NCBI GenBank assembly: GCA_029465975.1
Contig: CM055754.1
Coordinates: forward strand, 3,405,953-3,469,952
Length of the DNA: 64,000 nucleotides
DNA from: Dallia pectoralis
Lineage: Eukaryota > Chordata > Actinopteri > Esociformes > Umbridae
Direction of reading: 5' to 3'
Numbering within the stretch: position 1 is the first letter of the stretch; each line of letters opens with the position of its first letter. Under the pieces are notes generated by a model. The model was not told the origin of the DNA. It did not search any database and saw nothing but the letters and a program-made list of their open reading frames with translations. Shown piece by piece: positions 55,279 through 64,000 of this stretch. Both the position numbers and the translations under genes were made by a program.

Positions 55279-56238
55279 CAGTGTTGGGAAAGTTCACTTT
55301 CTACATGAACTAGTTCAAAGTTCAGTTCACACATTTTAAAATGAACTATTTCAGTTCATAGTTCATAGTTCAAATTTTGAACTAGTTCATTTATAGTTCC
55401 TTTTTCCATATTATTGCCAGAGCCCATATAGAACCACAGACACGAAGAACAAGAAATATTAACATCATGATTATCATGGCCAAAATGATCACAGTAATAT
55501 CTATTAAAGAAATTGTGAGCTGAGGCAATCACTGAAATAATTGGACATGTTTATATTGAAAACCAAAGGCTGCAGGTCTCCGACAATATACTGCACCAAC
55601 AGGTTGTTCAGCTGCGGCTGGGAGATGACAACGGAGCCGCTACTGTAGGCAGTTATCGGGATCTGGGTTGATTGGGTCGCGGATCTGTCTTTGGTTTTTG
55701 TCGTTGATTGTACATACCTTGAAAGGCTAGCGAAGTGCTTTAATTTAATATGCCGTTTGTTTCAGGTTTGCTTTGGATGATATTGATGTGCGGATTTTAT
55801 TTTTAAAACCCGGCAGGCAAAGTTTGCACAAAAACGTCTGATTTTGCCCATCCTCACCGACCTTGTCATAAAACTAATTAAAAGTACAATTCTACGCCTC
55901 CTTGCTCCTTTGTCGCTCATAGATACTTTTGGTTTTTATTTTAATGATGATGAGGTGGTGCGACACTAGTGGCTGATGTTGCCAGATTGGGTGTTTTTTC
56001 CGATACATATTAATCTCTGTTTTTGCCGGGTTTGCGCAAGGAAGTCACTATAGAAATCTGGCATCATATTAAATGAGGGTAAACTAAGAGAACGTGCTGT
56101 TCAAAGACACCAGAATCAATGAACGAGTTCACAGGAACGTTCATCAGCCAGTAAAGCAGTACGTTCAGTTCACGTTCGCCCAAAATATGAACGCGTTCAT
56201 GAACTATCGTTCAATGAACGCGTTCAGGCACAACACTG
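55279..56238 (-). mobile_element. hAT-type DNA transposon, 960 bp, decayed
   Basis: The ends are inverted: CAGTGTTGGGAA at 55279 and CACAACACTG at 56238. They are flanked by ACTATGGC (55271-55278) and ACTATGGG (56239-56246), an 8-bp target-site duplication with one mismatch, as expected for hAT. The subterminal regions are full of inverted TGAACTAGTTCA and GAACGTTC motifs that could form long hairpins. The interior holds a minus-strand BED-finger exon remnant. At under 1 kb it lacks the catalytic domain and is non-autonomous. Confidence 0.88.
55718..55866 (-). pseudogene. BED zinc-finger exon remnant of hAT transposase
   Basis: On the minus strand the frame gives EDGQNQTFLCKLCLPG, with the Cys-x2-Cys pair of a BED finger, then ISSKANLKQ. 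After a one-base frameshift RHIKLKHF supplies the His-x4-His pair. AAG|GTATGTA at about 55718 is a good 5' splice site right after the finger, the position where many animal hAT genes have an intron. An in-frame stop lies upstream. The DNA-binding module is thus recognisable but broken. Confidence 0.7.
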
Positions 56239-56246
56239 ACTATGGG

Positions 56247-56585
56247 AACGTCTTCATTCGGGTGTTAGGCCAGTGGCTCACAGTGGGGGGATGAAACATC
56301 TCCAGAGGTCCGTCGACGTTCCCAATGAGACGCGATCGCGATGAAAAATTGAGGCAAATCTCGCGGAAACAAATGCACAAAAGGATAAACGAACGAAACA
56401 AAAGCTCTGATGTCCAAATTCCTGAACGAGGCGTACAGGCAGTTCCGATTTGCCGAGCGCCTTTAGGGAGATTAGGCAAAGTATATGGTGTGTGAAACCG
56501 CTGTAGACCCGACAACAAAAGCATTAGTTAATCAGAGACGGATGAAAGTTACAGCCCCTGAGTAGCCAATCTCCGTCTGAAACCA
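56247..56585. other. Unassigned, no gene seen
   Basis: Single-copy sequence; the 94-codon minus-strand frame has no recognised domain. Confidence 0.55.
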
Positions 56586-56592
56586 GTTTCTG

Positions 56593-56639
<47 letters not shown>

Positions 56640-56640
56640 A
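56586..56640. repeat. CT microsatellite
   Basis: About 18 CT units. Confidence 0.95.
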
Positions 56641-56704
56641 GTTTCTATGCCTGTTTTCCTGCATGACTTTTTGGGACAATTCTAATGTCCTTACTGCATG
56701 TTGG

Positions 56705-56754
56705 CTGTGTCTGTATGTTTGTGCGTCTGTATGTCTCTGTGTGTGTGTTAATAT

Positions 56755-56796
<42 letters not shown>

Positions 56797-56832
56797 CTGT
56801 GCGTTTGTGCTTTTGTGTGTGTGCTGATATCT
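56705..56832. repeat. TG-rich compound microsatellite
   Basis: TG core at 56757-56793 flanked by GTCTGT/GTGCGT variants. Confidence 0.92.
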
Positions 56833-57695
56833 CCGTCTCACCCCACAGCCCTACGCTACCACCATCCAGTAGAGGGTTGAATGAGAAGAATATCGGTTGA
56901 ATAAAGCTGAATAAGAATATGAAAATGCACAATCCTGTTTCATCGATTACTGCTATTATCAGAGAAGTGTCTATTGCCGCTGTTAAGTGAGGACCAGGTC
57001 TTACTTTGTTTTCCTACTGTCCAAATTAGCAGGACGTCCTGCATTTACACAGTAACGGGCTGCTATTTATTCATAATGTCCACACCAATGTTAAGGCACT
57101 GTCTTAACCCCAACCTCTCCTCTAATCCAAGTCCCAGCAGAGGGCTCCATTTTATGTTTTCTCACCCCCGCGCTCTCGTGCGTCGCCCCCCTGTCTGTCT
57201 GTCATCCCTCGTTCCGGGGACAAAGGGAATAGAGGGGAAGATATGTGCTGTGTTGCGGGTTGACCAGGGCTGGTCCAAGGACAGGCCATAAACGTGAGAC
57301 GGGAGGGGGTGTCATCGGAGTGCTCGCTTTTTTAACTCCCAGGAGACACGATTAACCCGTGCCATCGTTACCGTGGATTCAATGGGGAGATCTAAACTGC
57401 ACACTGTTCATGTTTTCTGCCAGAGTTTCCTGAAAATCCATTGGATGGAAAAATCCGAGGATCCTCCCCTTCTCACCTGAGGAGGGGAGAAGAGAGAAGA
57501 GATTAGAAGAGAGAATTGTAGAGAGTAGAGAAGAAGATACTATTGCCCCACTAGGTGTGGCTATGTGTGTATAGCAAGCCAACTCTCTTTTTTTTGTGGT
57601 TTTTACATGGCGATTAAAACTGTCTCACAGCAGTGGGTGGCGCGAGTTGCTACGACAGGTAAAATATGAGAGCAAAAACAAGAGAGAGAATGGGA
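56833..57695. other. Unassigned, no gene seen
   Basis: Single-copy sequence with a purine-rich tract (57480-57535). The 105-codon frame at 56974-57291 has no recognised domain. Confidence 0.55.
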
Positions 57696-57702
57696 AAGTG
57701 AG

Positions 57703-57743
<41 letters not shown>

Positions 57744-57760
57744 GACAAAGAACGAGCAAA

Positions 57761-57798
<38 letters not shown>

Positions 57799-57806
57799 TA
57801 AAATGA
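57696..57806. repeat. GA microsatellites
   Basis: Two long GA runs (57702-57741 and 57761-57799), separated by AGGACAAAGAACGAGCAAA. Confidence 0.95.
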
Positions 57807-58225
57807 AAGAGAGCAGCATTCTTAATTTCTCTCTCTGTCTGCGGGCTGTGCTCAACATAATTAATGGCCAAAGCCAGAACAGGAACAGCCAGGTATGTAT
57901 TAAAAACAACATTGGGATCGGAACGCTCGGAGACCCGCAGCCACTCAGACAGGCCCTGTCCAATCCAACAATGACTGTGTGGGAACAAAAAAAGGGCCTC
58001 GCTAGAGCCTCGCCTGGTAATTTATATCAAATAGCTGGATAAACTCTATAACCATAACGGCTCCAATTACCCATCTGTGATTGTCTGCAGGAGACATGAT
58101 ATATGAGCCCATCAATAGTATAAAAGCCCCGGTTCCACCGCAAAACCGGCGGAACGCCACCCAGTAATTCAGGGCCACATGCTGTATTAGCGCCCGTCGA
58201 CTACGTCGAATTTTACAGACCTTTA
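57807..58225. other. Possible conserved non-coding element
   Basis: About 400 bp of complex, repeat-free sequence with AACATAATTAATGGCCAAAG, GTAATTTATATCAAATAGC, CTCCAATTACCCATCTGTG and GACATGATATATGAGCCC. It is the longest such block in the window and one of the better enhancer candidates. No coding potential recognised. Confidence 0.33.
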
Positions 58226-58480
58226 GTGAAGTCGCTAATAAAGAGGAGAGAACATAAAACACGCCGGCGACGTGACGCGAGGCTATTAAGTGTTTATCTG
58301 CTGTATGAACGTCCGCAGACAATGTCCGGTGCTCTCCTTCTGTCTCGTTCGTTCTGTCTCTTTTGTTCTGTCTCTTTTGTTCTGTCCGTTTTTCTGTTTC
58401 TCTCTCTCTTTCTTGGTATCTACCTTTCTCTCTGTCTTTCACTCTGTTCCCCTCCTGTCTCCTTTTCTCTCTCACTGTAG

Positions 58481-58587
58481 AACACGTGGCACCCTTGTCT
58501 TTTGAATGGCTGCACAGTGGAACGGGCGTCAGCTTCACACTGAAAGGCAAGCAGGACATTAGCTCCCAACAGCCTGGATCTTTGTGA
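58481..58587 (+). other. Candidate terminal exon (unproven)
   Basis: A long pyrimidine tract ends in CTCTCACTGTAG at 58480. The following frame reads EHVAPLSFEWLHSGTGVSFT and onward to SQQPGSL before a stop at 58585-58587. Pyrimidine tracts are so common here that the acceptor may be chance, and a 35-codon open frame is not significant. I do not recognise the peptide. Confidence 0.15.
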
Positions 58588-60730
58588 GGCCCTACCAGGG
58601 GCCCTATTCATGTAGCACCTCAGTGCAGATACACCTACTGTAAAGATGGAGGAAAGTGACAAATCCATTTGTGTGAACACAGAGTCTCGATTTGGACGAA
58701 ACAAACCCAAGGGGGATGTGATAAAGTATATGGCCAACATTCCACAGGTAAGGGGTGTTCTAATAGACCACGAACCCACGGGGTAAAGTTCGGCTATTAT
58801 CAACTGGTTAGATGCTACAATGGTGAACTATAGGTAAGAGTGACAATGTCACAAGCCATGAAAAAATCTGATAAAATATTTTTCAACACAAACAACATTT
58901 GTAAAAAAAAAAACGACACCATTTAAAAAAAAATAAAATGCAACTTATCTTGTCAACTCTCAGCGTAGAAGAAGGCATTAACTACTTTGAATTCACGTCA
59001 TGATTATGAAGACGACGACGGAAAAAAATGATCGTCCGAAAGCAATAGCAGTGTGACTCCAGTGTGATAAAACTCAAGGGTCAGATGTACCGTCTCCACG
59101 GGAAAACACAACTGCTCCCATAATGCCGAGCAGTCTGGCTTAGCAGGAATGAAATGCATCCCATCACGTGTAATGGTCATCTTTAGACTAATTGGCATGT
59201 TCTTATTTTCACACTGTACCCAAGTGACACAGATGCGCGCGAAACAATTATCATTTCAGCAGTAAAATAAATGAATAAAAGCCTGGTCAGTCTGATATAG
59301 GGCATATTGGCTCTGGTATCATGTAACACCGTAGAACATAAAGTAGCCTGTGTAAACGATGTGCGAGATAATCTGTCCTCTGGTTCACATGACACCGATC
59401 GCGCTGCATCGCGTCCTTTTAAGGTCAGTAATGTATTTCTAAATTGACAATTCGCTGCGTAGGAAAACAGCTAAATGGGTTTACTTCGCTGATTTGCCAA
59501 CTGACGCTGAAACGGAACAGATTGGAGAGCTTACGACTAGATAGGAATGAAATGTTCATTTAGGGACAAAACGGAGACATTAAAATATGCTCCAATGTCT
59601 TTCGGGATTCAGAACACTGGATCTGTTTGATTGAGGGTTTCGGGATGCAAACACGCGTAAACAGTTTGTTTCTCAAATGTACACACCGATAATAATTTGG
59701 TCACTTAATTTAAGTAATTCCTATGTAAAGCTTAAACGATAAATGATCGAGAAGTCCGACGGATGTAATGTGACCAAAACAATAATAAGTGAATCTAAAA
59801 ACACCTGCTGTGTACAAAACTGTGTACGAAAAAAAAAATGAAGACCAGATTTAACCTTGAGTTTCAATCCCAGTTAAATCAAGCATTGCATGCGTTAGTG
59901 CCTGGACAGTGTACTCTAGTGTAACATTTCAGGTCATGAAAAGGACCATTGTGGTGTGAATATCCGTCACTACCACTCAGGATTCAGTGTGGATTTAGGT
60001 GCCAGTATTTCTCAGCCTCCCTTGTAGTGCAGCATGCTGTGACTTTAAACGCTGATGGCGATACGTTCACACTGGCATCAACCAGTCATGTAACCGGTGA
60101 GAAGGCAGGACAGAAGTGCCCGGCAAACCGAGGACATTTAGAAACAAAAACGCTTTTCTGGTTAACAGGTGAACATTTTCTGACATAAAGCGTTACTCGT
60201 ATAATATACTTTAGGACGTTGCCCGATCCTTCCAGAACATTCAATGGGATCACATAATTAACACCACAGAATTACAGTAGTACATGGCATGCCGTTATTA
60301 TGTCTCAGTCCCAGTCTTCCTTATCAGGTCTTTGTATGTCCCCCCAGTAACAGGATGTGTCCTCACCTGTAGAGTAGCTTTACTTTTCTCTCACCAGTCT
60401 CCCTTTCCTTCCGTTTTATACCAACTATTCTAAAATAAGTTGCAACGGAGGTGTGAGTACCTGGTTTACTGTTTAATATAAAATGGTTAGATATCCAATT
60501 AGAACTGTGAAACAAAGCTTAGGTCTTGACTCACCAAATGTTTTATTAAGCAGGTAGGCAAAAGGGGGTAAGTGATGCTGCCAATAAAATAGAGTTCGGG
60601 TTCTTAGACACGGCACAACATGGGTCAAAGTACAGTATATTGGTCATACACTAAAAGCCACAGATGTTCTAGATTAATATACCGCATATTTCAGCCGATC
60701 AGCCTGTTTTGGCAATGCTCTCATTAACTC
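58588..60730. other. Unassigned, no gene seen
   Basis: About 2.1 kb of AT-rich single-copy sequence with short poly-A runs (58902, 58925, 59829). No recognised gene, repeat family or RNA. Confidence 0.55.
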
Positions 60731-61125
60731 CTTGCTTTAGTTCCTGGAGCCGACCTGACATGTATAACAGTGGAGGAAGGAAGTAAAGAAGGAAACAAAG
60801 ACACAGATTCCCAGTGGAAGAGGAAAGGAAACAAGGAAACAGAGAGAAAGAGTCCAAGAAGCTGTCGGGTCACAGTGAGAGAACTGGTCTAGACGTTTAT
60901 TTGTGTCTGGTGTTTTTAAGTCTCCCAGGTCTTTGAAGGTTCTATAGGGCTGGGTGGCCTCATGTCTGCTCTCTCTGTCCATACAGGTACGAGGAGGACG
61001 AGGGGAGGTGAGGGGAGGGGCAGGAGGTGAGGGGGGGGCGACAGTGAAGAGTGAGAGGTGAACAGAGGTAAAAAGAGAGAGTGAGAATCGAGGGATGGGC
61101 AGATCGAGGTGCGTCAGGGGTTGAA
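60731..61125. other. Unassigned, GA-rich second half
   Basis: Mixed, then purine-rich sequence leading into the next array. Confidence 0.6.
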
Positions 61126-61340
61126 AACAGAGGAGGACGAGGGGAGGAGGACAAGGGGAGGAGGAAGAGGGGAGGAGGACGACGGGAGGAGGACGAGGGG
61201 AGGAGGACAAGGGGAGGAGGAAGAGGGGAGGAGGACGACGGGAGGAGGACGAGGGGAGGAGGACGAGGGGAGGAGGAAGAGGGGAGGAGGACGAGGGGAG
61301 GAGGACGAGCGTGAGGAGGACGAGCGTGAGGAGGATGAGT
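61126..61340. repeat. GA-rich minisatellite, 15-bp unit in 60-bp higher order
   Basis: Unit GGAGGACGAGGGGAG (15 bp). Four subtypes follow in order (ACGAGGGG, ACAAGGGG, AAGAGGGG, ACGACGGG), and the set of four repeats about twice, a 60-bp higher-order unit. The final units change to GAGGACGAGCGTGAG. Because 15 is a multiple of three, Glu/Gly/Arg-rich (plus) and Ser/Pro/Leu-rich (minus, up to 215 codons) ORFs arise. Confidence 0.94.
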
Positions 61341-61935
61341 GTGAGGGCCGGATCTCCTGAACAGAGGAGACGGGTGAGAGAGAGGGAGAGACGCGAGGTG
61401 GGCGGGGCCCATCGGCTGGATCAAGGTGTGGCGTCCCATAACTTGTGCACTTTGATGTGGGGGCCGATTGTCAGGCTTCAGTGGTTCCTGATGCCTGTTG
61501 GCTGCCTTGGTGTCTACCACCGCAGCCCAGCAGGTAAGCCCTGGGCCCCACAACAGCACACTGTTACACACACAACACTCTCCCTTCATCCCCCCCCCCA
61601 CCCCCACCCACCACCTTGCTCTTAACAGGCCCCGGCAATGCAGTGGGGGGGCGGGGAGGGCGTGGGGGGGGCGTGTGGTGGTCTGTGGGTGGGGTCTGGC
61701 AGAGGGAGAAAGGTGTGAGGGAGGGAATACAATTGGAGTCTTGTTGCCCGGCCGACAACAAGCTCATCTCTCTGGTTACGGAAAAAAGAGCAGTTGGGTA
61801 ATTTTAGAGGTATTACTGCCCCCGGGGCTGTTGGCCTGTAAACCGGCAGAGGGGGGGTGGGGGGAAGCTCCAGTGTAACTCAGGTTGCACTGACATAAAG
61901 AGTGGGGAAGACGTCAGCTGTCCGTGCACGCTTTC
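61341..61935. other. Unassigned, G-rich near 61640-61700
   Basis: Poly-C (61590-61600) and a dense set of G runs (61643-61698, G-quadruplex candidate). The 126-codon frame at 61498-61878 follows this composition. No gene. Confidence 0.6.
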
Positions 61936-62003
61936 TCAAACACACACGTTCACACTGCACGCACACACACGCGCACACACACACACACACACACGCACGC
62001 ACG

Positions 62004-62042
<39 letters not shown>
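61936..62042. repeat. CA/CG microsatellite
   Basis: CA run with ACGC units in its middle. Confidence 0.96.
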
Positions 62043-62045
<3 letters not shown>

Positions 62046-62285
62046 GTCTATATCTCTCTTTCTTGTCCCTCCACTTGAGAGAATGCAGCGTGTCCTCGCT
62101 CCAATCACAGGTTAATTTCTTGGCAGTTCTGGTCCCATTATCGTGCCGCAGATGGTCATGGGAGAAGTTAATTCTTGTTCTATTTACTCAGTTCACGCCT
62201 GTGACTCCCTGCTGGATCCACTGATCCTCGATAAAGTCTGGGCCCTGGGTGGTAGAGTTACATACTGTATGTGGGCTTCCGGACA
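62043..62285. other. Unassigned spacer
   Basis: Single-copy sequence; nothing recognised. Confidence 0.55.
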
Positions 62286-62462
62286 AAGAGAGGGTGGTGA
62301 GGGAGTGGAGAAAGAGAGAGAGGTGAGGGAGAAAGGGGGAGAGGAGAGGTGAGAAAGAGAGAGGAATGGGGAGAAAGAGAGAGAGGTGAGGGAGAAAGGG
62401 GGATAGGGGAGGGGAGAAAGGGGGAGAGAGGAGGGGAGAAAATGAGAGAGGTGAGGGAGACA
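62286..62462. repeat. Purine-rich tandem repeat, about 28-40 bp units
   Basis: GAGAGAGGTGAGGGAGAAAG and GGGGAGAAAG blocks repeat irregularly. Confidence 0.85.
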
Positions 62463-62565
62463 GACAGACTAATTGACCAGCCCACAGCAACAGCACACCT
62501 GCATACAATACCTGACTGTCTGATATGAGACCGAACTCAGGTCAAATATACATAGGGGCTGAGGA
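62463..62565. other. Unassigned spacer
   Basis: Single-copy spacer. Confidence 0.55.
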
Positions 62566-62657
62566 CAGACAGACAGAGAGACAGACAGGCAGACAGACAG
62601 GCAGACAGGCATACAGACAGACAGGCAGACAGACAGGCAGACAGGCGGACAGACAGG
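62566..62657. repeat. ACAG/GCAG tetranucleotide repeat
   Basis: CAGA and CAGG tetranucleotides alternate in blocks such as ACAGACAGGCAG. Confidence 0.95.
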
Positions 62658-63055
62658 TTAAGGAATTACAGCAAGTACCCAATATGAAGTTAGGTGGCCC
62701 ACCTGCTGTGCAGTTCACCTCTCTCCAGCCATCATTCCTCAACACGCTAAACCCCTGGCAAACGTGGATTCCTCTCCCCTTGTTCCGGATCCTTCCTCCT
62801 GGACATGAATGACGTCCGCCGACAGCCAGCTGGTTATTTCCACTTTTACATTTTCACCCCCAAAGCCGCCCACCCCACAGTTCCCCCCCCTCTCATTTCT
62901 CTTCTCTCCCCTTCCTTTAAAGATGGCTGTAAGATGAAAGAAAGTGGCGCCCTGGCCATGTCTTATCGCGGTCTTTAGGGCTCGTGTAGAAATTTGGCAG
63001 CACCTGGGTTCAGGAGAAAGAGCGTTCGGGGGGATTAGAGTTCTGAGGACAAACC
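62658..63055. other. Unassigned, no gene seen
   Basis: Mixed sequence; the part after 62920 is complex and repeat-free. Confidence 0.5.
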
Positions 63056-63300
63056 TGACTATTCACACTTGGCATTAGGCGAGACAGCCTCAGTACAAGA
63101 AGGATATTTTTTTTATTCCTTCAATTTAACTTTAATTACTCAAATCTCTGTGAGGGCACACAAGAAAAGCCCGGGCATTTGTGTCTGGGAGATTAGCCGA
63201 CTGCCCTGCCAAGTCCGCGCGGCGCTGCACCGTTAGATAGAATTCAAATTCAAATCCGGGCTAAAGACAGTGCAGCTGTCACCCCCCTGGCCTGCAAAGC
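63056..63300. other. Possible conserved non-coding element
   Basis: CAATTTAACTTTAATTACTC, GGGAGATTAGCCGACTGCC and AATTCAAATTCAAATCCGGG lie in 200 bp of complex sequence. TAATTA and GATTA homeodomain-like cores and an E-box CAGCTG (63274) are present. No coding potential recognised. Confidence 0.32.
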
Positions 63301-63490
63301 CCCCCTTGGATCAGAAATGAGCTGTCCTCCCTCTGCCGTCTCCTCTTCTCCTCTCCTATCCTCCGTCTCTCTTCCCCTGAGGAACCTAATCCCGCCCGCT
63401 CTCCCCGCTGACTGTCACCGCTGAAATAAAGCCATAAAAAGCCTCCGAAATAATTAGTAATTAAAAATTATTTTTTCGCGGTGTTATTCG
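63301..63490. other. Possible conserved non-coding element, second half
   Basis: After a CT-rich stretch (63328-63380), GAAATAAAGCCATAAAAAGC and GAAATAATTAGTAATTAAAA form an AT-rich block with several TAATTA motifs. GCCATAAAAA resembles a posterior HOX/CDX site. Confidence 0.3.
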
Positions 63491-63749
63491 TTCGTCTCCT
63501 CACGTCGCCAGCGTCTCCTCGGCGTCTCGTCCGCGAGGCCGAGGCGGGAGTCAGGTTGGGGGGGTGGCAGGTTGGCATTACGGGCGTCAGGGGGTGCTAC
63601 CTCTCGACCGGGTTGCCAAGGAGCAACGTCGATTTCCTTCCTGATTCATGTCTTCATTCAAACAGAGAAAGAGGAGAGGAGGAGAAATTAGGAAACAAAA
63701 AGGGATGTGTCCATTCTGGTATCAGGACATACACACATTATCTCACCTT
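63491..63749. other. Unassigned, no gene seen
   Basis: GC-rich single-copy sequence. The 146-codon frame from 63481 is extended by the CT tract that follows. Confidence 0.55.
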
Positions 63750-63855
63750 CTCACCACCTCTCTCTCTCACTCACGCTCTCTCCTTCTCTCTCTCTCTCTC
63801 TCTGTCTCTCTCACTCATGCTCTCTCATTCTGTCTCTCTCACATGTCTCTCTGTC
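63750..63855. repeat. CT-rich microsatellite with partial duplication
   Basis: CT runs with two near-identical CACTCATGCTCTCTC-type blocks. Confidence 0.88.
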
Positions 63856-64000
63856 TACTTGTGGTTTACGACAGGAGAACATACAAAGTGCTCGGGAAAA
63901 ATAGAAAGTGGTTTTCCGTGAGCGCCAGCAAAAGTTATTTTTCTGTCTTTGTCGTCAGGGGCGACGTGTGTGGGGATTCACGGCCGTTTCTTGGTGACAT
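63856..64000. other. Unassigned, window end
   Basis: Single-copy sequence; nothing recognised. Confidence 0.55.

Noticed and set aside
60960..61607. 215-codon minus-strand Pro/Ser-rich ORF
   Set aside because: Generated by the 15-bp GA-rich array; no signal peptide, domain or splice context.

Overview
This window is vertebrate, almost certainly teleost, non-coding DNA. I find no intact protein-coding gene, no rRNA and no functional tRNA gene. The organism call rests on the repeats: a Tc1 remnant of the type common in salmonid genomes (15.5-16.36 kb), a second Tc1-like remnant, a hAT element with an 8-bp target-site duplication, fish-type tRNA-derived SINE pieces, and several copies of a short palindromic repeat that I associate with salmonid and pike genomes. 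A protacanthopterygian (salmonid or esocid) is my best guess; the order is an inference from remembered repeat families and was not tested.

Layout. 0-5 kb: CpG-rich unassigned sequence, two small tandem repeats, a long TG tract and a 1-kb minisatellite of about 29-bp units (4.07-5.11 kb). 5-20 kb: mostly single-copy sequence with the two Tc1 remnants and purine or pyrimidine tracts, ending in a CpG-rich stretch with a perfect 15-bp hairpin. 20.7-31 kb: four larger minisatellites (32, 48, about 80 and 13 bp units), a CA-rich repeat with units of about 55 bp, and one SINE. 31-39.8 kb: single-copy sequence with long CT tracts, palindromic repeat copies and stretches that look like conserved non-coding elements. 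39.8-45.3 kb: four minisatellites in 5.5 kb (49, 30, 42 and 50 bp units). 45.3-52.4 kb: unassigned sequence with TG, CT and ATCC tracts. 52.4-54.9 kb: three arrays almost back to back (22, 14 and 20 bp units). 55.28-56.24 kb: the hAT element. 56.2-64 kb: unassigned sequence, conserved-looking AT-rich blocks and a hierarchical 15/60-bp GA-rich array.

Most long open reading frames are artefacts of tandem repeats whose period is a multiple of three (48, 30, 42 and 15 bp) or of CT/GA/TG tracts that lack stop codons. The only recognisable coding remnants are transposase fragments. The window looks like a gene desert or a very large intron. Several complex blocks could be cis-regulatory, but conservation cannot be shown from one sequence. 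I found no convincing new biological system. The strongest leads are the dense set of minisatellites, two arrays that repeat a strong 5' splice-site motif on the minus strand, an array apparently born from half of a dispersed palindromic repeat, and the hAT remnant with a decayed BED-finger exon.
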